DNA of 64,000 nt from Aricia agestis (Eukaryota; Arthropoda; Insecta; Lepidoptera; Lycaenidae), in NCBI RefSeq assembly GCF_905147365.1, contig NC_056422.1, positions 1,242,501-1,306,500 of the forward strand, read 5' to 3'. Below the pieces are notes generated by a model. The model saw only the letters and a list, made by a program, of their open reading frames with translations, was not told the DNA's origin and did no database searches. Shown in pieces: positions 1 to 12,796 of the stretch (position 1 is its first letter; each line of letters opens with the position of its first letter). Made by a program: the position numbers and the translations under genes.

Positions 1-1678
1 AATACCTAAATATCAGTTAATAAAACTTACGATACAATATTCAATTTTCAGCTTTGCTCTAAGTTAGTTTCTAATTAATATGCATTATGTATTAGACATC
101 CCATACATACAGACCCTACAGACCCTTTACATCCACACAACTGACAACTACACTCCGAAGTTATTTCACCTAGTAGTTCATACGAGAGTGGTCCTTATCT
201 CGTCAACATAAAGGTGTTGTTAGAGGTAATATAAGTGTAAACGGTACGTAAGCTATGAATATTCAGTGACACTGTCAACTGCGGAACTGATTTACCGCTC
301 GCCGAGAACACGGAGATTTGTTTGTTTGTCACGCTAGCCGATCCTATCGACGTGGACGTGTGGATGGATGGATGTTTTTTACTGTTTATCACAGTGGTAA
401 ATAGGTTAGTGAAGTATGTTGTTTATATTTCTCGTGATGTGTGAATTTTAAAAACAAAAATACCTCCTCTCTTTCTACCGCGAGGCAACACAGTTTTTAC
501 TTCTGCTTGCACTCCAGAAGAGCAACACTTTATTCTTTTTCGAGGCCTAGTTGTTTGGCAGGTACACTTTTTTCACTTGCGTTTAATTAATCAATTTTAC
601 TATTGTATAATATGATTCAGATGAAGCCTGCTCGTTTTTCTATGGCGTTTTATATGCTGCACACGTCCAAAACTAACCTAAATAAACAAAAAACTATACC
701 GTTGAAAGTGAATAACCGAAAATATTTACAATAGTGAGAACAAACCGTGTACAAAACTCGTTCAGCCCCGCGGCTCTCCCTACCTAGCACTGTTACACCC
801 CCACAGGGCTGCGCCGCACAGCACCGACATACCATATCATGAAAACACGTTTTAGATCGTTTACTTAATAGTGGGCTATAAAATATTTTAAATTAAGTTT
901 TGTGGCTTGGCATAAACTACGAGAAAACGCGTAGAATACTTTTCAACGCGTCAGCTTAGAGTTCCTAGGGAATTCTCTTTTAAGCAATTAAATATTAATA
1001 AATAAATTGTATTTTTTAAAATTTTCTACAAGTTTAACATTATAGTCTGCCAAAATGCACGCCACTTCACGGAAAGTGCAACCCACTCGAAGTTGCCAGC
1101 AACATCTATAATATGGATGTAGACTTTCCATACGCGACGTCCCTCGATGGTACATCGTCGCACCAAACAAACATGGGTGTTTGCTTTAATTCTGCGCCTT
1201 CATCCTGAATGCCCCGGGCCCAGGTGGGACCGCAACTAACCCCGGCCACCCCTTAATGAATACGTATTAATCGTCTGACGATTTTTTTGAATACCGCTGT
1301 CGAGACGCCTTTGTTATTCCAGTAATTTATGTCTATCTCTATCGCATGGCTGCCATAACTTTGTAAAGATGGCAAACCTATATTATATTTTATCGGCAAG
1401 TTTATTATATTAAATAGGCTAGGCTACACCTACCTGTATTATATACGGTTTAAATCGCTCATGATTATTATATTGGTAGGCATCATGTAGACGTTCAGAG
1501 AACATTTGCAAAATTCTGAATTAAAAAGTTTGAGTTTGAGTTTATTATACTGAACATGAGCAATTTAGAATCCATTTTAATGCAACATTTATACACCTCG
1601 ATCTCTATCCTGTCCGTTTCCTTTCCAACTACAATATGATATTCTCTTGACACTAAATAAATATAAATATATTAATAA
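1..1678. other. AT-rich stretch, nothing recognised
   Basis: No ORF longer than about 65 codons, no structural RNA and no repeat shared with the rest of the window was recognised. A short phased GTTTGAGTTT motif near 1530 could be the tail of an old retroposon, but there is too little to call it. Confidence 0.5.
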
Positions 1679-1860
1679 CTAGACGACGCGCTAAAATTCA
1701 TTTATCACGCGAAAACCGTACATTTGCCGGGATAAAATGTATCCTATGTCCTTCCCCGGGACTTAAAGTATCTCTATACCAAATTTCATCAAAACCGGTT
1801 CAGAGGTTTGGGCGTGAAGAGGTAACAAACAGACAGACACACTTTCGCATTAAGTATGGA
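1679..1860 (-). mobile_element. Helitron-like fragment, family H2
   Basis: On the minus strand the sequence starts TCCATACTTAAT, carries the GTGTGTCTGTCTGTTTGTTACCTC tract in degenerate form, and ends in CTAG followed by T. This matches the other H2 copies (24804, 24981, 27511). TC at the 5' end and CTAG|T at the 3' end are Helitron hallmarks. There is no coding capacity, so it is non-autonomous. Confidence 0.55.
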
Positions 1861-2904
1861 CTAGTATAGATAATATCAAACGAGACAAAGTTGCGTTAAT
1901 TTTAATTAAAACAGTAGAATTGAACACGAAATAACAAATATGAAATAACACATCACATCTAAACGCGGATCATACTCTCTTTCCAGACAAAATATGATTC
2001 CATTGGGACCGCTTCCACACAAAGTCGGTGGCTAATTTCTTATACGAGTTTAATAACTTTTAATGTTCACTTATTAATTAAAGGCATTAATTAAAGAAAG
2101 CCGGCACAATTTATTCCGCTGTCCCCAACTGAAGCCGCAAGCCGCAAATAATTTATTCGATCAATTACCATTAAGCAATCTTCTACAATGAAATTAAAAT
2201 AAAATGAATAACGATGAATATCTTCACCCTACGTATAACTTTTATTACGACAAAATTACATTTCATACGAGATTTTATGTGCATTATAAAGTTTTTTAAC
2301 TGTATATCAAATCTTGTATAATATTAGATCCATATCTTTTTACCCTCTTTATTTGTAGCCAGGCTAAGCTTTCTGTATGTAATGTAATGGTTGTTTTAGC
2401 GTCTTTATGCATTTAATAGGCTGATTTCGATATAATTTTATTGACCATGCTTGTAATGAATTATAATTATAATAATAAATAATAATGCATAATGCATATT
2501 CATGTTTAAAATAAAAACATGAACCTAAGTCTTAATAGAATGTAACCAATGTCTTAAAACATCTAACAACACTTGTAATTCTCTAACGACAATTCCTCTC
2601 TCTCCTTTAAGCTCTCTAATGAGTGCAAACTCAATTCCTGTGGATTCCTACATCATAGAGACGTGCGGGGAGATTGCAATTAAAAATTTCATTACCGCCT
2701 GAGCCGGGGTAGGATCGGTAAAAAGTTAGATCGACTGCTGGCGACCGCAAAATTCTTGCGCGCCTTTATTAAGTCTTTCTCATGGAATATTTTAAATCCT
2801 TTTTTAGGTTTAAGGGTAAAAAAAAATCGTAGCCGAAGGGTAAAAAGGGCAGTCTATTTTTGAAACTTTGTTGTATCGAGTGTCGTGTTTGCCAAAAGCA
2901 AGAT
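1861..2904. other. No recognised feature
   Basis: AT-rich unique-looking sequence. I see no convincing ORF or shared repeat. Confidence 0.5.
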
Positions 2905-3320
2905 AATTAAGTGCTACGAATAGGCTACGAACGTGCTACGAGTGTGCTACGGCATGTGCTACTAGCGTGTTACAGAATAGGCTACGAACGTGCTTCGAAC
3001 ATACTACAGCATGTGCTACGAACGTGCTACGGGCTACGGCATGTTATGCTTGCTACGGCATGTGCTACGAGCGCGTTAGGACATAATATGCTACGAGCTT
3101 GCTACGGCATGTGCTACGAACGTGCTACGGCATATTATGCTACGAGCTTGCTACAGCATGTGCTACGAGCGCGTTAGGACATAATAATATGCTACGAGCG
3201 TGCAACGGCATATACTACGAGCGTGCTACGGTATGTGCTACGAGCAAGCTACGTCTTATGCTACGAGCTTGCTACAGCATGTTATTATGCTTCGAGCGTA
3301 AAACAGTACAATACATCCGG
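2905..3320. repeat. Degenerate GCTACG-rich tandem array
   Basis: About 400 bp built from imperfect copies of GTGCTACGAGCGTGCTACGG and GCTACGGCATGTGCTACGAG, with the hexamer GCTACG recurring every 10-12 bases. The phase drifts and some units carry AT-rich inserts such as ATAATATGCTACG. Two overlapping small ORFs (2911-3177 and 3099-3335) are by-products of the repeat and do not look like genes. Similar but smaller GCTACG clusters lie near 25590, 27270, 33370 and 54765. Confidence 0.85.
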
Positions 3321-5208
3321 TTACCCGGGCTATAATTATTGTAAGAATCATGGAAATGGGATCACTACTCTAGGCGTACATTTATATAGGCTGTCAAAAT
3401 AATCCCTTTTGTTCTTACCCCACTCTCTTTTTAAAAATGTATGTACATTATGTTATACGGTGAGTACATTATTCTTGTTCACGCCCGCCGTGTGGCAACT
3501 TAATTAAGTGTGAGCACAGTCTGTCCCGCATTTATAATGCACTGTTTATTACACGGTACAGACAATATGCACTACCGGAGAAGCTTCAGGTGTAACGACG
3601 TACTAGACAAATTATGCAAGATATTTTTGCTCAAAAATGGCGTATAGTATGTAGCTAAATACCACGAAAAATCTATTAGCAACATGCTATAATATTTTTT
3701 TTTTAATTTTTTTTAGGAAAACTTACAGCATTTTATGACAACATACGAAATATATACTTTGGTATAATAATTATAGCATAGTAGTATTTTTAGGTATATA
3801 ACATATTTGCATATTTTTTATAAATCTATCTGGTTGTTCAATTGCATCGAGTCTTTAATATAATAGTTAATGATTTAATCATGTACTAAACTATTTCAGA
3901 GATACATAGTAGTGTTTTACAGGGCACTTCTCTACGAAGGTACTGCCACAGAGAAAAAATAGTTCTCCCTAACAAGAAAACGATGAAACCGCAACGAATT
4001 TAGTCGTATTACTGAGAGGATATTCCAATAACAAAGAAAATGATGAAAACACGGGTACTTGATGAATGGCTGTTCATTTAATCCACTTAACCCCAGCAAT
4101 TGATAGCCCCGTCCACGTTACATATCGACACGTGTATTTTCGCCCTTAATGCATTGTAATAAGGATCATAGGTTGTATATCGGATCTAGCGACTATACAA
4201 GAGGGAAGTGCCCTAAGACATAAATCATACTCCTGTTGCTGAATCGAAATGGATAAAAGCAAACTAAATTTGGCAAGGACACTGCCCTTTGTGCAATTTT
4301 GAATGAAAATAGAAAAAAGTACACCTTTATAATATTATGAGCAGCAAAACATACTCGTTTAATATGTAATAGACAGTGAGGTCAAATGAAGAACTTTTTT
4401 TAACATATAGATTATAGGTATCTAGAATCGTTATCATTCACGGAATTATAGTAGAGGCGGTGGTAATATGAATGCCATTAACGAGATAAGAACGAGGAAT
4501 TCTACAATCTTCATTAGGAACCTGTATTGACACAGAACTTATTTACGTACGCAAATGAGTGTGGGAGCGAGATAGCCGGATCATCCGTCTCGCTCGTCAT
4601 TAGGAAGGGTTTGAGATAAATCCTGAACAATAACGCGCTCGTTACCCCTCCCTTTGTGACGTGATGGAGTGTCTATCTGCGATCTAAGGAGACCACGTGC
4701 CACAGGATTTTCGACCTTAAACGCCGATGCCAGCGTGAAATCGACGTAAAATTACCTTATCTAATGAAAACTCTCAAATGGCATATTTAGATTCGATGAC
4801 GAAACTTCTCGTCATTCGGAGCACGGAATAACACTGTTAATTTTGTCAGAATTTCAAATTCCTAAAACATTCTAAGTTGTAATTTTTCAGCTATAATATT
4901 AATTTATGCGGTATTCGAATAAACAGATCATCCGTTGAATTCACATAACATTACAAAAGATTAAGCCCTAGAAAAAGGGAACAAAACACAGAAAAATTTC
5001 CTACGCTAAAATCATATCATATCTGATCGTACGGCAGAATAAGATAAAATTCAATTTAAGGTGAAGAGTTAAAATATAATATAACATTTCTACTTCGAAT
5101 TATAATACGAACATAGATTTTACAATGAGGATATTTTCTTTACGCTGGGCTAGTTCCTGAAACGACCTCATCACTGGCTCGACGTTAAAAATAGTACAAT
5201 ACCAAAAG
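3321..5208. other. No recognised feature
   Basis: Mixed-composition non-coding DNA. No ORF, RNA gene or shared repeat was recognised. Confidence 0.5.
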
Positions 5209-5620
5209 AATCGGCTAAGTGCGAGTCAGACTCGAGCACGAAGGGTTCCGTACCGTTATAGAGCAAAAATAGGCCAAAAATTGTGTTTCTGTATGGGAGC
5301 TCCCCTAATTTTTTTATTTTATTTAAATATTATTATTAATTATTAAAGTACACATATATTTAAGGCTTTTCTGAAAATTTCAAGTGCCTACCTGTTGCCA
5401 TTATTGATATCTAGCAAAAAAGGCTTCCTTAAATATTAATATTAATTTGTTTTTAGTATTTGTTGCTAAAGCGGCAACATGTATTCACAATCTGTGAAAA
5501 TTTCAGAGGTTTAGCTATAGCGGTTCTTGAGATACAGCCTGGCGAAAGACAGACAGACGGACAGACACCGAAGTCTCAGTAATAGAGTCCCGTTTTTACC
5601 GTTTGGGTACGGAACCCTAG
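5209..5620 (+). repeat. Interspersed repeat family P, copy 1
   Basis: Begins AATCGGCTAAGTGCGAGTC and ends GGGTACGGAACCCTAG. It carries a subterminal 13-bp inverted pair, AGGGTTCCGTACC near the start and GGTACGGAACCCT at the end, with a CAGACAGACGGACAGACA tract before the end. Full-length relatives sit at 8461, 61043 and 61482, and a reverse fragment at 56427. There is no ORF. The class is uncertain; it is a widespread lepidopteran-type repeat. Confidence 0.8.
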
Positions 5621-5698
5621 AAATATAGTTTGAGCTGAGTTTGTGTTTATTGCATTATACTAAATTCAGTTCATAAAAGGCGGACATACGTTATTGGG

Positions 5699-6050
5699 TT
5701 CGGCTATGTGAAGTCTACAGTGTAGGGTAGACTCATAAAGTTAATATACCTAGCGGAATAGAGAAACAAAGGCCTGAGCAAGAGAGATGTCACTATCAGT
5801 AACACTGCGTGGTAAAAAGAGACGTGTGATACATGACAGCAGCACTCTTTTTTAGACGTCCAGTCGGCACGTGCCGCACGTTGACAATTTAATCTCATAG
5901 AATTCATGTTCAATCATGCTTGTGTAAGTGTATACGTACAGATATTTTTCACACAGATGAAAACCAATTTCGGTTTCGTTTGACAGCTCGAGATTGTTGC
6001 TCTATTCCGCTAGGTATATTAACATTATGGGTAGACTTCACATAACCGAA
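5699..6050. mobile_element. Foldback MITE with about 50-bp inverted ends
   Basis: The left end (5699-5761) reads TTCGGCTATGTGAAGTCTAC and ends ATATACCTAGCGGAATAGAG. The right end (about 6000-6050) is its reverse complement, with a roughly 15-bp gap. The interior is non-coding. A small ORF (5994-6284) starts in the right arm and runs out of the element, with no recognisable domain. No clear target duplication was seen. Confidence 0.7.
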
Positions 6051-6461
6051 AATGATATTCCGTCATTTACCTATGAATCAATTTCTCTGACAGTACATCG
6101 ACATTCGACAAGCTACGACACACCGGAAGTGACATGTAATCAATATACACTTGTAATCAAGTTAGATGGCCATTTGCCGGTACACGTAAACCAATTAGAA
6201 GTTGGACGTGCAGCCGTCGAAGCCTCCTTTGATATCTTGTTTGTGTGTGACATACCACGTGACAAAATTTCACTCAGAAGTTAGTGTGCCTGAAAGGCTC
6301 CCAGAAAAGCCCTTTTTCCGGGCTTATGTTTTTACATAATAGAATAAAACCATTTAAGGAGAAGCAGTATGTAAAATCGAAAAAGTGAAATGGGCGAGTT
6401 TAAATTTTCATGTATCAAATTTTTTCATTCGGAGGAGGTTACATATTTGGCTTGACTTAAT
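6051..6461. other. No recognised feature
   Basis: Carries most of an unsupported 96-codon ORF (5994-6284, plus strand) that starts inside the neighbouring foldback. Nothing in the translation resembles a known family. Confidence 0.4.
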
Positions 6462-6640
6462 AAGTATGTCACCATGGCAACGTCCATCGCTATCCCGTCG
6501 CACAAACAATGGTCGCCGTCAGTCTCGAGTTGTAATAATTTACTATTATTTATTCAACAAATGCACACCAACCCACTGAATATGCATATAAAATTTGATT
6601 TAAATCAGTAAAGCCGTTTCGGAGGAGTACGCGGCCTAAC
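6462..6640. repeat. Single arm of the 17.1-kb foldback MITE
   Basis: Starts AATAAGTATGTCACCATGGC and matches the arms of the foldback at 17098-17408 over at least 80 bp, including TCGCACAAACAATGGTCGCC. The opposing arm is missing, so this is a half element. Confidence 0.7.
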
Positions 6641-8142
6641 ATTGTGACACGAGAATTTTATATATAAGATGTTAAAAAGGTTGCTTAGCCCTAATGGCAC
6701 ACAAAAGAAAATGCAACTAAATCGATAAGCAAATAACACTGTAACATAGGTCAATATTAGGTACATTAATGCTCTTAAATCTAAAATTTTACTACTTGTG
6801 TAATTTGAACCATGACACAGCTCAAAGTACATCAAAGAGGCAGGGGTTCAATATTCATAAGAAACACTCTCGCGGGGTATAATTTGCAAGGAGATTAGCG
6901 ATATGCATAATACAATTACCATAATATTAAATCGCCAATGATCCTCTCATCGGCCGTTCGTGTGGGATGAAAAATTATTACTTAAGTTTAACTTTGAAGC
7001 TTCTTTGCGATGAACGCTAAGACTGGATTTATAACCACACAACGATTTCTTTTACGTCAATATAAGAATATGTACAACATAATAAATTAAATGTAACATA
7101 TTTGTCTTACTTTAAAAACAGTTTATTTTTGTTGAAAAAACGTAGAGCAGGTGTGGGCACAAAAGGTATGACGAGGGTGATATAATGCCAAAGGGATAAA
7201 TAGAAATCCTTCAACCCCACCCCCACCTTTGATAGGAGACACTTCCGAGAAATAGAGTTTTACTAATATCCTAAATGCAAAGTTTGTGGAACTATTGATA
7301 TGCTTGTAAATGTCACGCCTTAGCCACTCAAAGAACGTCCGTCTGTCCATCTGTCCGTCCGTTACCAGATTAGACTCGCAACAGCTATTGTCATACGTTT
7401 GGAAACCATTAGAGTCCTGGCAAAACATCTGTTAGTTTTCATTCCGGAAGAATATACAAGTATAAACTAATATTTTCGCGAGCCTGTAAACCAAGAAGCT
7501 TTATGTGAAAAATTTTTGGTGTCACACAGCATTGTAGTAGTTAATTTTATAATAATATTATAGTCGAACTGTATACTTATATTATGATGTATTGTGTGAT
7601 GCTAAAAATAAATCCATTCTTATTCTTATTATTCTTAAATAGTGGATCTTGACCTCTACTTTCAGACTAATGAAAAAATATTACAGAGACATCGCTTTAA
7701 TATATCCAGCATAAAATAAAATCGATTAAATAAAGCACTCAAATTAATACAGGAATGCTTATTTCGGCGACAATCTAGTTTATTACACTAAAAAGTAGAC
7801 CAAAATAAGAAATAATAGAGGCGACAGTTTGAAACTAGCCCCAACTTTTATCTGCATAGCTTCGTATCCAGACTTCAAAGTAGCGGTAAAGTTCGTTCTA
7901 GCTTCACTGGTTAAATTAATAATTGGCTCTGTTTTTACCAAGTTGGAATGGTTTAAAGCAGGCAGAGTTTCGCTTAGTCATGGTGACAACGTTTTGAAGT
8001 CTATATTATTTTATCGCATAGTCTATATACTAATCAACAGGGACAACTTGTGTTTCTGATTTCTCTAATCTGATTGTATTCTACATGCTTAATAATTATT
8101 ATGATTAAAATAAAATTTGTAAAATTGCTAAAAACAGGTTCT
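6641..8142. other. No gene; possible decayed H2 Helitron at 7258-7420
   Basis: Mostly featureless. Around 7265 the sequence TACTAATATCCTAAATGCAA followed by GTCCGTCTGTCCATCTGTCC resembles a decayed family H2 start. A 101-codon minus ORF (7123-7428) overlaps this and is not believed. Confidence 0.35.
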
Positions 8143-8322
8143 GCGGGGCTAAAATGGTCACATTTAGCAATTCCTCTCAATCAATAAAAAAAAAGACAAA
8201 TGTCAAATCAGTACAAATTACTAGACATGAATGGCAAGCAGAGTTGCATTTAGCGATTTTAAAAAAATTAATCATATTAAGATTCAAATCATTATTGTCC
8301 AAAACGACCATTTTAGCCCCGC
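8143..8322. mobile_element. 180-bp MITE, copy 1
   Basis: Bounded by perfect 17-bp inverted repeats: GCGGGGCTAAAATGGTC on the left (8143-8159) and its complement on the right (8306-8322). The inner part matches the fragment at 48995-49125. It is non-coding. Confidence 0.75.
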
Positions 8323-8460
8323 TGCACAGATTGGCGGTCGAGCTATTTCTTTCAGACAACAAACAAAGAAGAAGAATTAAACATAACATATGAACAAGAA
8401 ATGTAACATAGCTTAGAGTGGCTAGCATAGAAAAGATTTCTTTCTGAGTAGGTAAAATAA

Positions 8461-8906
8461 AATCAGCCAAGTGCGAGTCGGACTCGGGCACGAAGGGTTA
8501 CGTACCGATACAGACCAAAAATAGGCTAAAAATTGTGTTTTTATATGGGAGCCCCCATTATATTTTTATTTTATTTTAATATTATTATTAAATATTAAAG
8601 TACACATATAACAAAAGAATGTGTGAAAAATTCAAGTGCCTACCTCTTGCCATTATTAATATAGAGCAAAAAAGGCCGAAAAAATCACGTTTGTTGTATG
8701 GGAGCCCCTCTTAAATATTAATTTCATTTTGTTTTCACTTTTCAGTATTTGTTGTTATAGCGGCATTAGATATACACAATCTGTAAAAATTTCAGAAGTC
8801 TAGCTATAGCGGTTCTTAGATACAGTCTGGAGACAGACGGACGGACAGACAACCAAGTCTTAGTAATAGGGACCCGTTTTTACCCTTTGGGTACGGAACC
8901 CTAAAA
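8461..8906 (+). repeat. Interspersed repeat family P, copy 2
   Basis: Full-length copy starting AATCAGCCAAGTGCGAGTCG and ending GGGTACGGAACCCTAAAAA, with the same inner inverted pair as copy 1. It preserves the inner block AAAATCACGTTTGTTGTATG, which is rearranged in the copy at 61482. Confidence 0.85.
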
Positions 8907-9546
8907 AGAAAATCAACACCTTTGTCCCTAAAATTTGACAGCATGTTTGGGTATTTCTACGGCAACCATGCTAAGCTTGCTGTTGTCTGAGACAGATTTC
9001 CGTGAGGCCGCGGTAGCGCGGTATCTTGAACCGATAGGTTCAAGTCCTGAACGTTTAATTACAACGTCACGTTCGTCAATAACGACACGTCACAAAAGTA
9101 ATCTGAAGACAGAACAATAAACTGCCTCCGTAAACCCGGCGATAAACTCAACATGGGACATGGCGGATCGTCCTCAAAAGAATGATAATGAGACGGCATA
9201 AATAATTCACGAAACACGTCCACGGTTTGCCGACGCCGTGAGGGGGGGAGCGATGATTAGGTTATAAAGTAGCTCATCTGAAGCGCATTTAAAAACAAAT
9301 AAGGCTACATATCCGTGGTGTTTAGGATAATCGAATATTTCAAAACTTATATGGGGCGATGTATAGGAATTTTATATAAAATAAATCTTCATAGGACAAA
9401 AACTTACACCACCTACGTCAATTTTGTAACTCAAAAATTAAAATGGTCATATACTTTTTCGTACCATTATATTGTAGATCCAATGAGCCTCACTAGTTCC
9501 TACAAAGGTATTGTAAAAGGTAGCTTTTGCTCCTGCTGAACATTCA
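8907..9546. other. No recognised feature
   Basis: Non-coding; small ORFs only. Confidence 0.45.
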
Positions 9547-9627
9547 GGGCCTGTTTCACCACTTCCTGATAAGTGACGAATAGGCTATCCACCAATTAAC
9601 ATTATCAGAAAGTGGTGAAACAGGCCC
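9547..9627. mobile_element. 81-bp MITE, GGGCCTGTTTCACC family, copy 1
   Basis: Its inverted ends start GGGCCTGTTTCACCACTT and it is almost all terminal repeat. It is followed by TTA on the right, with TCA on the left, so the expected 3-bp duplication is degraded. The larger relative at 11114 has intact TTA on both sides. Confidence 0.75.
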
Positions 9628-10206
9628 TTAGTATTATTTACCTTATGGACAGGATTTTAACAGAAGAAATGCGATATTCTTCTAATAGACATTGTTAACA
9701 AATTTTCGATAGCGTTGATGATTGGAGAAATCTTAAAAAACTGATCATGATAGCTATAAATGAAATTATATATATTCATATATATAGCTATATATGAAGC
9801 TTCATAACTGGCATTAATGAGTAGCAAGCCCATGCGGAAATTCGCTAATAAACAGTATTTACTGTGGAAATGTAAATCACACAATAAACTGAATAATGGC
9901 GATGCGTACCGACTCGAAATAATCGAATGCAGAGTTTAATGATTCATTATTTACCATTAAATTATTGACTGTTTTCTGGAGTATAATGACAATCAGTAAT
10001 TTATTTACGTTAAAACAAAAGAACCACGATTACCGTGAAAAACTTTTATAATTTACTTCTCATTTTTCTAACAAAAAATAGCGACATACCTTAACAAAGT
10101 TCCTGACCTATGACTTTATGTGAAAATTTTAATATCACAAAATATAGAATTCTTGATTACGCCAAAAAATACATAATATGGACGTTGCTTTGAAAAATAT
10201 TTTTTT
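9628..10206. other. No gene; short ATATA palindrome near 9775
   Basis: AT-rich, with a short TATATA-based inverted stretch at about 9768-9800. A 151-codon minus ORF (10116-10571) crosses into the GC-rich repeat to the right and is not supported. Confidence 0.4.
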
Positions 10207-10470
10207 TTGAGTTTCCAAAAAAGCGAACTGGATCGAACAAGAAACGAAACTGCGGTTACGTTGCATAAAGGAGTGAGGCCATTGAGACGGGCGGTGCCGG
10301 GGCTCAGCGTGCCGGGGCTCATCGCAAAAATCCGCCTCCATACAATTTGTATGGAAGCGAATGCGCGTATCGCACACAGTGTCGAGGCGCAGCGGATTTC
10401 CGTCAATGCGACAAGGCCCGGCAAGGCCCGACAAACCCGCTGCGCCCCGGCAACAGTGTGACCACACTTC
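10207..10470. repeat. GC-rich repeat related to the 10.74-kb palindrome
   Basis: Locally GC-rich, with repeated GTGCCGGGGCTC units, a CCATACAATTTGTATGG palindrome, and an end CCCCGGCAACAGTGTGACC. The last matches GGCCCGGCAATAGTGTGCT at 10797, so the two blocks are probably members of one MITE family. Overlapping ORFs on both strands reflect base composition. Confidence 0.5.
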
Positions 10471-10737
10471 ACATAGATTTCCATTTTTGTAAATTTTAAT
10501 AGAAGATCGATATTATATAACAAATTATATAAAATATTAAAATGCATAATGAAGACAGTCCATATAAACATTTTAGTTTTATTTTAGTTTCAACCACGTA
10601 GAATACATTGATTAATAAAGGTAGATTTTCGGTAAAATCTAAAACACGGTCTAGTAGATTTTAGTAGAATATAGCAACGTTTTTGATATATCGAGTCACG
10701 AGTGATTTAAGAGTGGTCACACTGGAGCTATCCAATC

Positions 10738-10795
10738 GGGCCGCATCGCATTGACGGATTTTGAGTACTCAAAATCCGTCAATACGATGCGGCCC
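10738..10795. repeat. 58-bp near-perfect palindrome
   Basis: The arms of 29 bp (GGGCCGCATCGCATTGACGG onward) mirror each other around the centre GAGTACTC with one mismatch. It sits at the left edge of a GC-rich stretch reaching to about 10880, probably a foldback MITE. Confidence 0.8.
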
Positions 10796-11113
10796 GGCCC
10801 GGCAATAGTGTGCTATAGCGCATTTTGCGCTGCGCTGAGCCCCGATGCGCCCCGGCAAGCCCCGGCTCGCGCCGACAAAGTGAGCGCGAAGCTTAGCGGT
10901 AGAATGAGGGTAGTTTACTTCCGTGCAATTTCAACCGAGCTATCAACCCTTTAACCAACAGATACAGGAAATTGGCGCAGGGGTTAAAACGCATAGCCAC
11001 TCATTACTTATTGTTCCACGTGGGGTAGGGGAGCTGAATTACTAACGCTTAGCCTAGCCTAGCCTGGGTTAAAAGTCGAAAGAAGTTGTAATTTTTATAA
11101 TTGGTTTCACTTA
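10796..11113. other. GC-rich flank, then unremarkable DNA
   Basis: GC-rich to about 10890, then AT-rich. An AGCCTAGCCTAGCCTGGG triplication is seen near 11050. No gene. Confidence 0.4.
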
Positions 11114-11250
11114 GGGCCTGTTTCACCACTTCATGATAAGTGCCGGATAGGCTATCCACCACTTAACTTGACAGAAAGAGTATGGATAATCTGTCAAATA
11201 AGTTGTGGTTAGCCTATCCAGCACTTTTAAGGAAGTAGTAAAACAGGCCC
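11114..11250. mobile_element. 137-bp MITE, GGGCCTGTTTCACC family, copy 2, TTA duplication
   Basis: The inverted ends GGGCCTGTTTCACCACTT and its complement (with small mismatches) are flanked on both sides by TTA (11111-11113 and 11251-11253). A 3-bp TTA/TAA duplication is typical of PIF/Harbinger elements. It is non-coding. Confidence 0.8.
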
Positions 11251-11253
11251 TTA

Positions 11254-11974
11254 GGCTAGCATATTTTTGAAAAAAAAAGTGAAAAGAAGTTTAAAATATC
11301 TAAAATATTACCAACACTTGTATAAGTTAAAATTTGACAAAATTACTGTCTTATAATATAACAACGGAAAATCTTAACATTACTTTTTTATCTCAGGCAT
11401 CGTAGCATTTTTAAAATCGATCTTAATATTTGTCTGTTTTAAGTCTGGCTTGATCGAGTGTCCATAGCTGTAATTTTTCATCAAGCTTTTGGGCGTTACT
11501 TGACATTTTAATTTATTTTTTAAACACTTTAACTTTTATTATTATTTGTTATGTGAACAAAGCTTATATTTTGAGTTGTATAACTTTTATGACTCATGCC
11601 CTTTTAAAGGCAACAAATGTGGCTTCTAGAAGTTTGTTAAAATTGAATAAACCATCCGGCGCGGCGGCCGCCAACAAGCAAACAACTACCTAACAAATAA
11701 TAAAAGTTGTTTTTTAAATTATTTTAGGACCAAATTGTGGTACCTAAGATCATCATCAGATCCAGCATGATAATTGCTCTTATAGATACGCTTTTTTCGA
11801 CAAGAGTATTTAAATATTGTTTATTATTATTCAGTGCCTGTGACTTCTGTATCTTATGTCAATAGCATACTGTCTATTTTCCTGCAGTTAGTAGTATTAT
11901 ACCTATCCATGTGCTAAATCTACATATGCGCCAAGTAAAGTAACCCAACTGCTACTAAGTTATTACATCATAAA
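11254..11974. other. No recognised feature
   Basis: Non-coding, AT-rich. Confidence 0.45.
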
Positions 11975-12206
11975 ACGTGGGAGACCCATGCTTCGGCACG
12001 AATGGGTCGGCTCGACTGGAGAAATACCACGGGTTTCACCGAGTGAGTGAGTTTAACGGAGGCCCAAACCCCTACCCTATACCCTCTTAAAAGGCCGGCA
12101 ACGCACCTGCAGCTCTTCTGATGCTGCGAGTGTCCATGGGCGACGGAAGTTGCTTTCCATCAGGTGACCCATTTGCTCGTTTGCCCTCTTATCTCATTAA
12201 AAAACA
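11975..12206 (+). mobile_element. Poly(A)-tailed retroposon family M, copy 1
   Basis: Starts ACGTGGGAGACCCATGCTTC, contains TTAAAAGGCCGGCAACGCAC and TGATGCTGCGAGTGTCCATG, and ends TTTGCTCGTTTGCCCTCTTA followed by an A-rich tail. Relatives are at 32823 and 60560, and a reverse 3' piece at 49565. This 3' end is characteristic of an abundant lepidopteran retroposon. This copy lacks part of the middle that is present in the other two. Confidence 0.8.
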
Positions 12207-12220
12207 CGGCACTATTTTAG

Positions 12221-12373
12221 AAACATACAAAAACAATTACAAGTGTTTGTATCGACGCTATCTTAGATTAGCATCTACCATTACCTAAATTTAGGTAATA
12301 AACATACAAAAACAATTACAAGTGTTTGTATCGACGCTATCTTAGATTAGCATCTACCATTACCTAAATTTAG
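12221..12373. repeat. Tandem duplication, period 79 bp, with junction palindrome
   Basis: A 74-bp unit (AAACATACAAAAACAATTAC onward) occurs twice without visible mismatch (12221-12294, 12300-12373), separated by GTAAT. The join creates the perfect palindrome TTACCTAAATTTAGGTAA. It lies directly behind the retroposon tail. Confidence 0.9.
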
Positions 12374-12410
12374 ACCCAAACAGGGTGTTCAATATTCAGT
12401 GACGTCACGC

Positions 12411-12482
12411 CGACATTTGCCGACACTCGCCAACACTTGCCGACATTCACCGGCACTGGCCGACACTACCGAATGCCGACAC
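12411..12482. repeat. Short imperfect TTGCCGACAC array
   Basis: About six imperfect 11-bp units of the type TTGCCGACACT in a row. It is non-coding. Confidence 0.6.
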
Positions 12483-12796
12483 AGATCGATTCAATGCCAA
12501 GGGTGTTATTTTCGTAACCAATTAACTCAGTAGTTGGGGTTGAATAGTGAATAGCGTTTGACATTGATACGATTTTATAATGATTGAGCTGTGCGGGAAA
12601 AACGGTGTTGGTTTATAGACTTTATACAACGGCTATTATTTCATTAGGCTATTATTTCTTATTTTAATAATTTTTAAATAGAAGTATTGCTGATACGTTT
12701 ACATCCTTTAAATCTTGTGTTATGTGCATCTTTTAGGATACTTTGCGAGGTTCAAATTATAGATTAAAATGAGATTTGGGTTAAATTATATTTAGA

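Noticed and set aside
5994..6284. 96-codon ORF after the 5.7-kb foldback
   Set aside because: It starts inside a MITE arm, has no recognisable motif, and no relative was noticed.
10116..10571. 151-codon minus ORF, overlapped by two other ORFs
   Set aside because: Open frames on both strands over a GC-rich repeat reflect base composition; no domain is seen.
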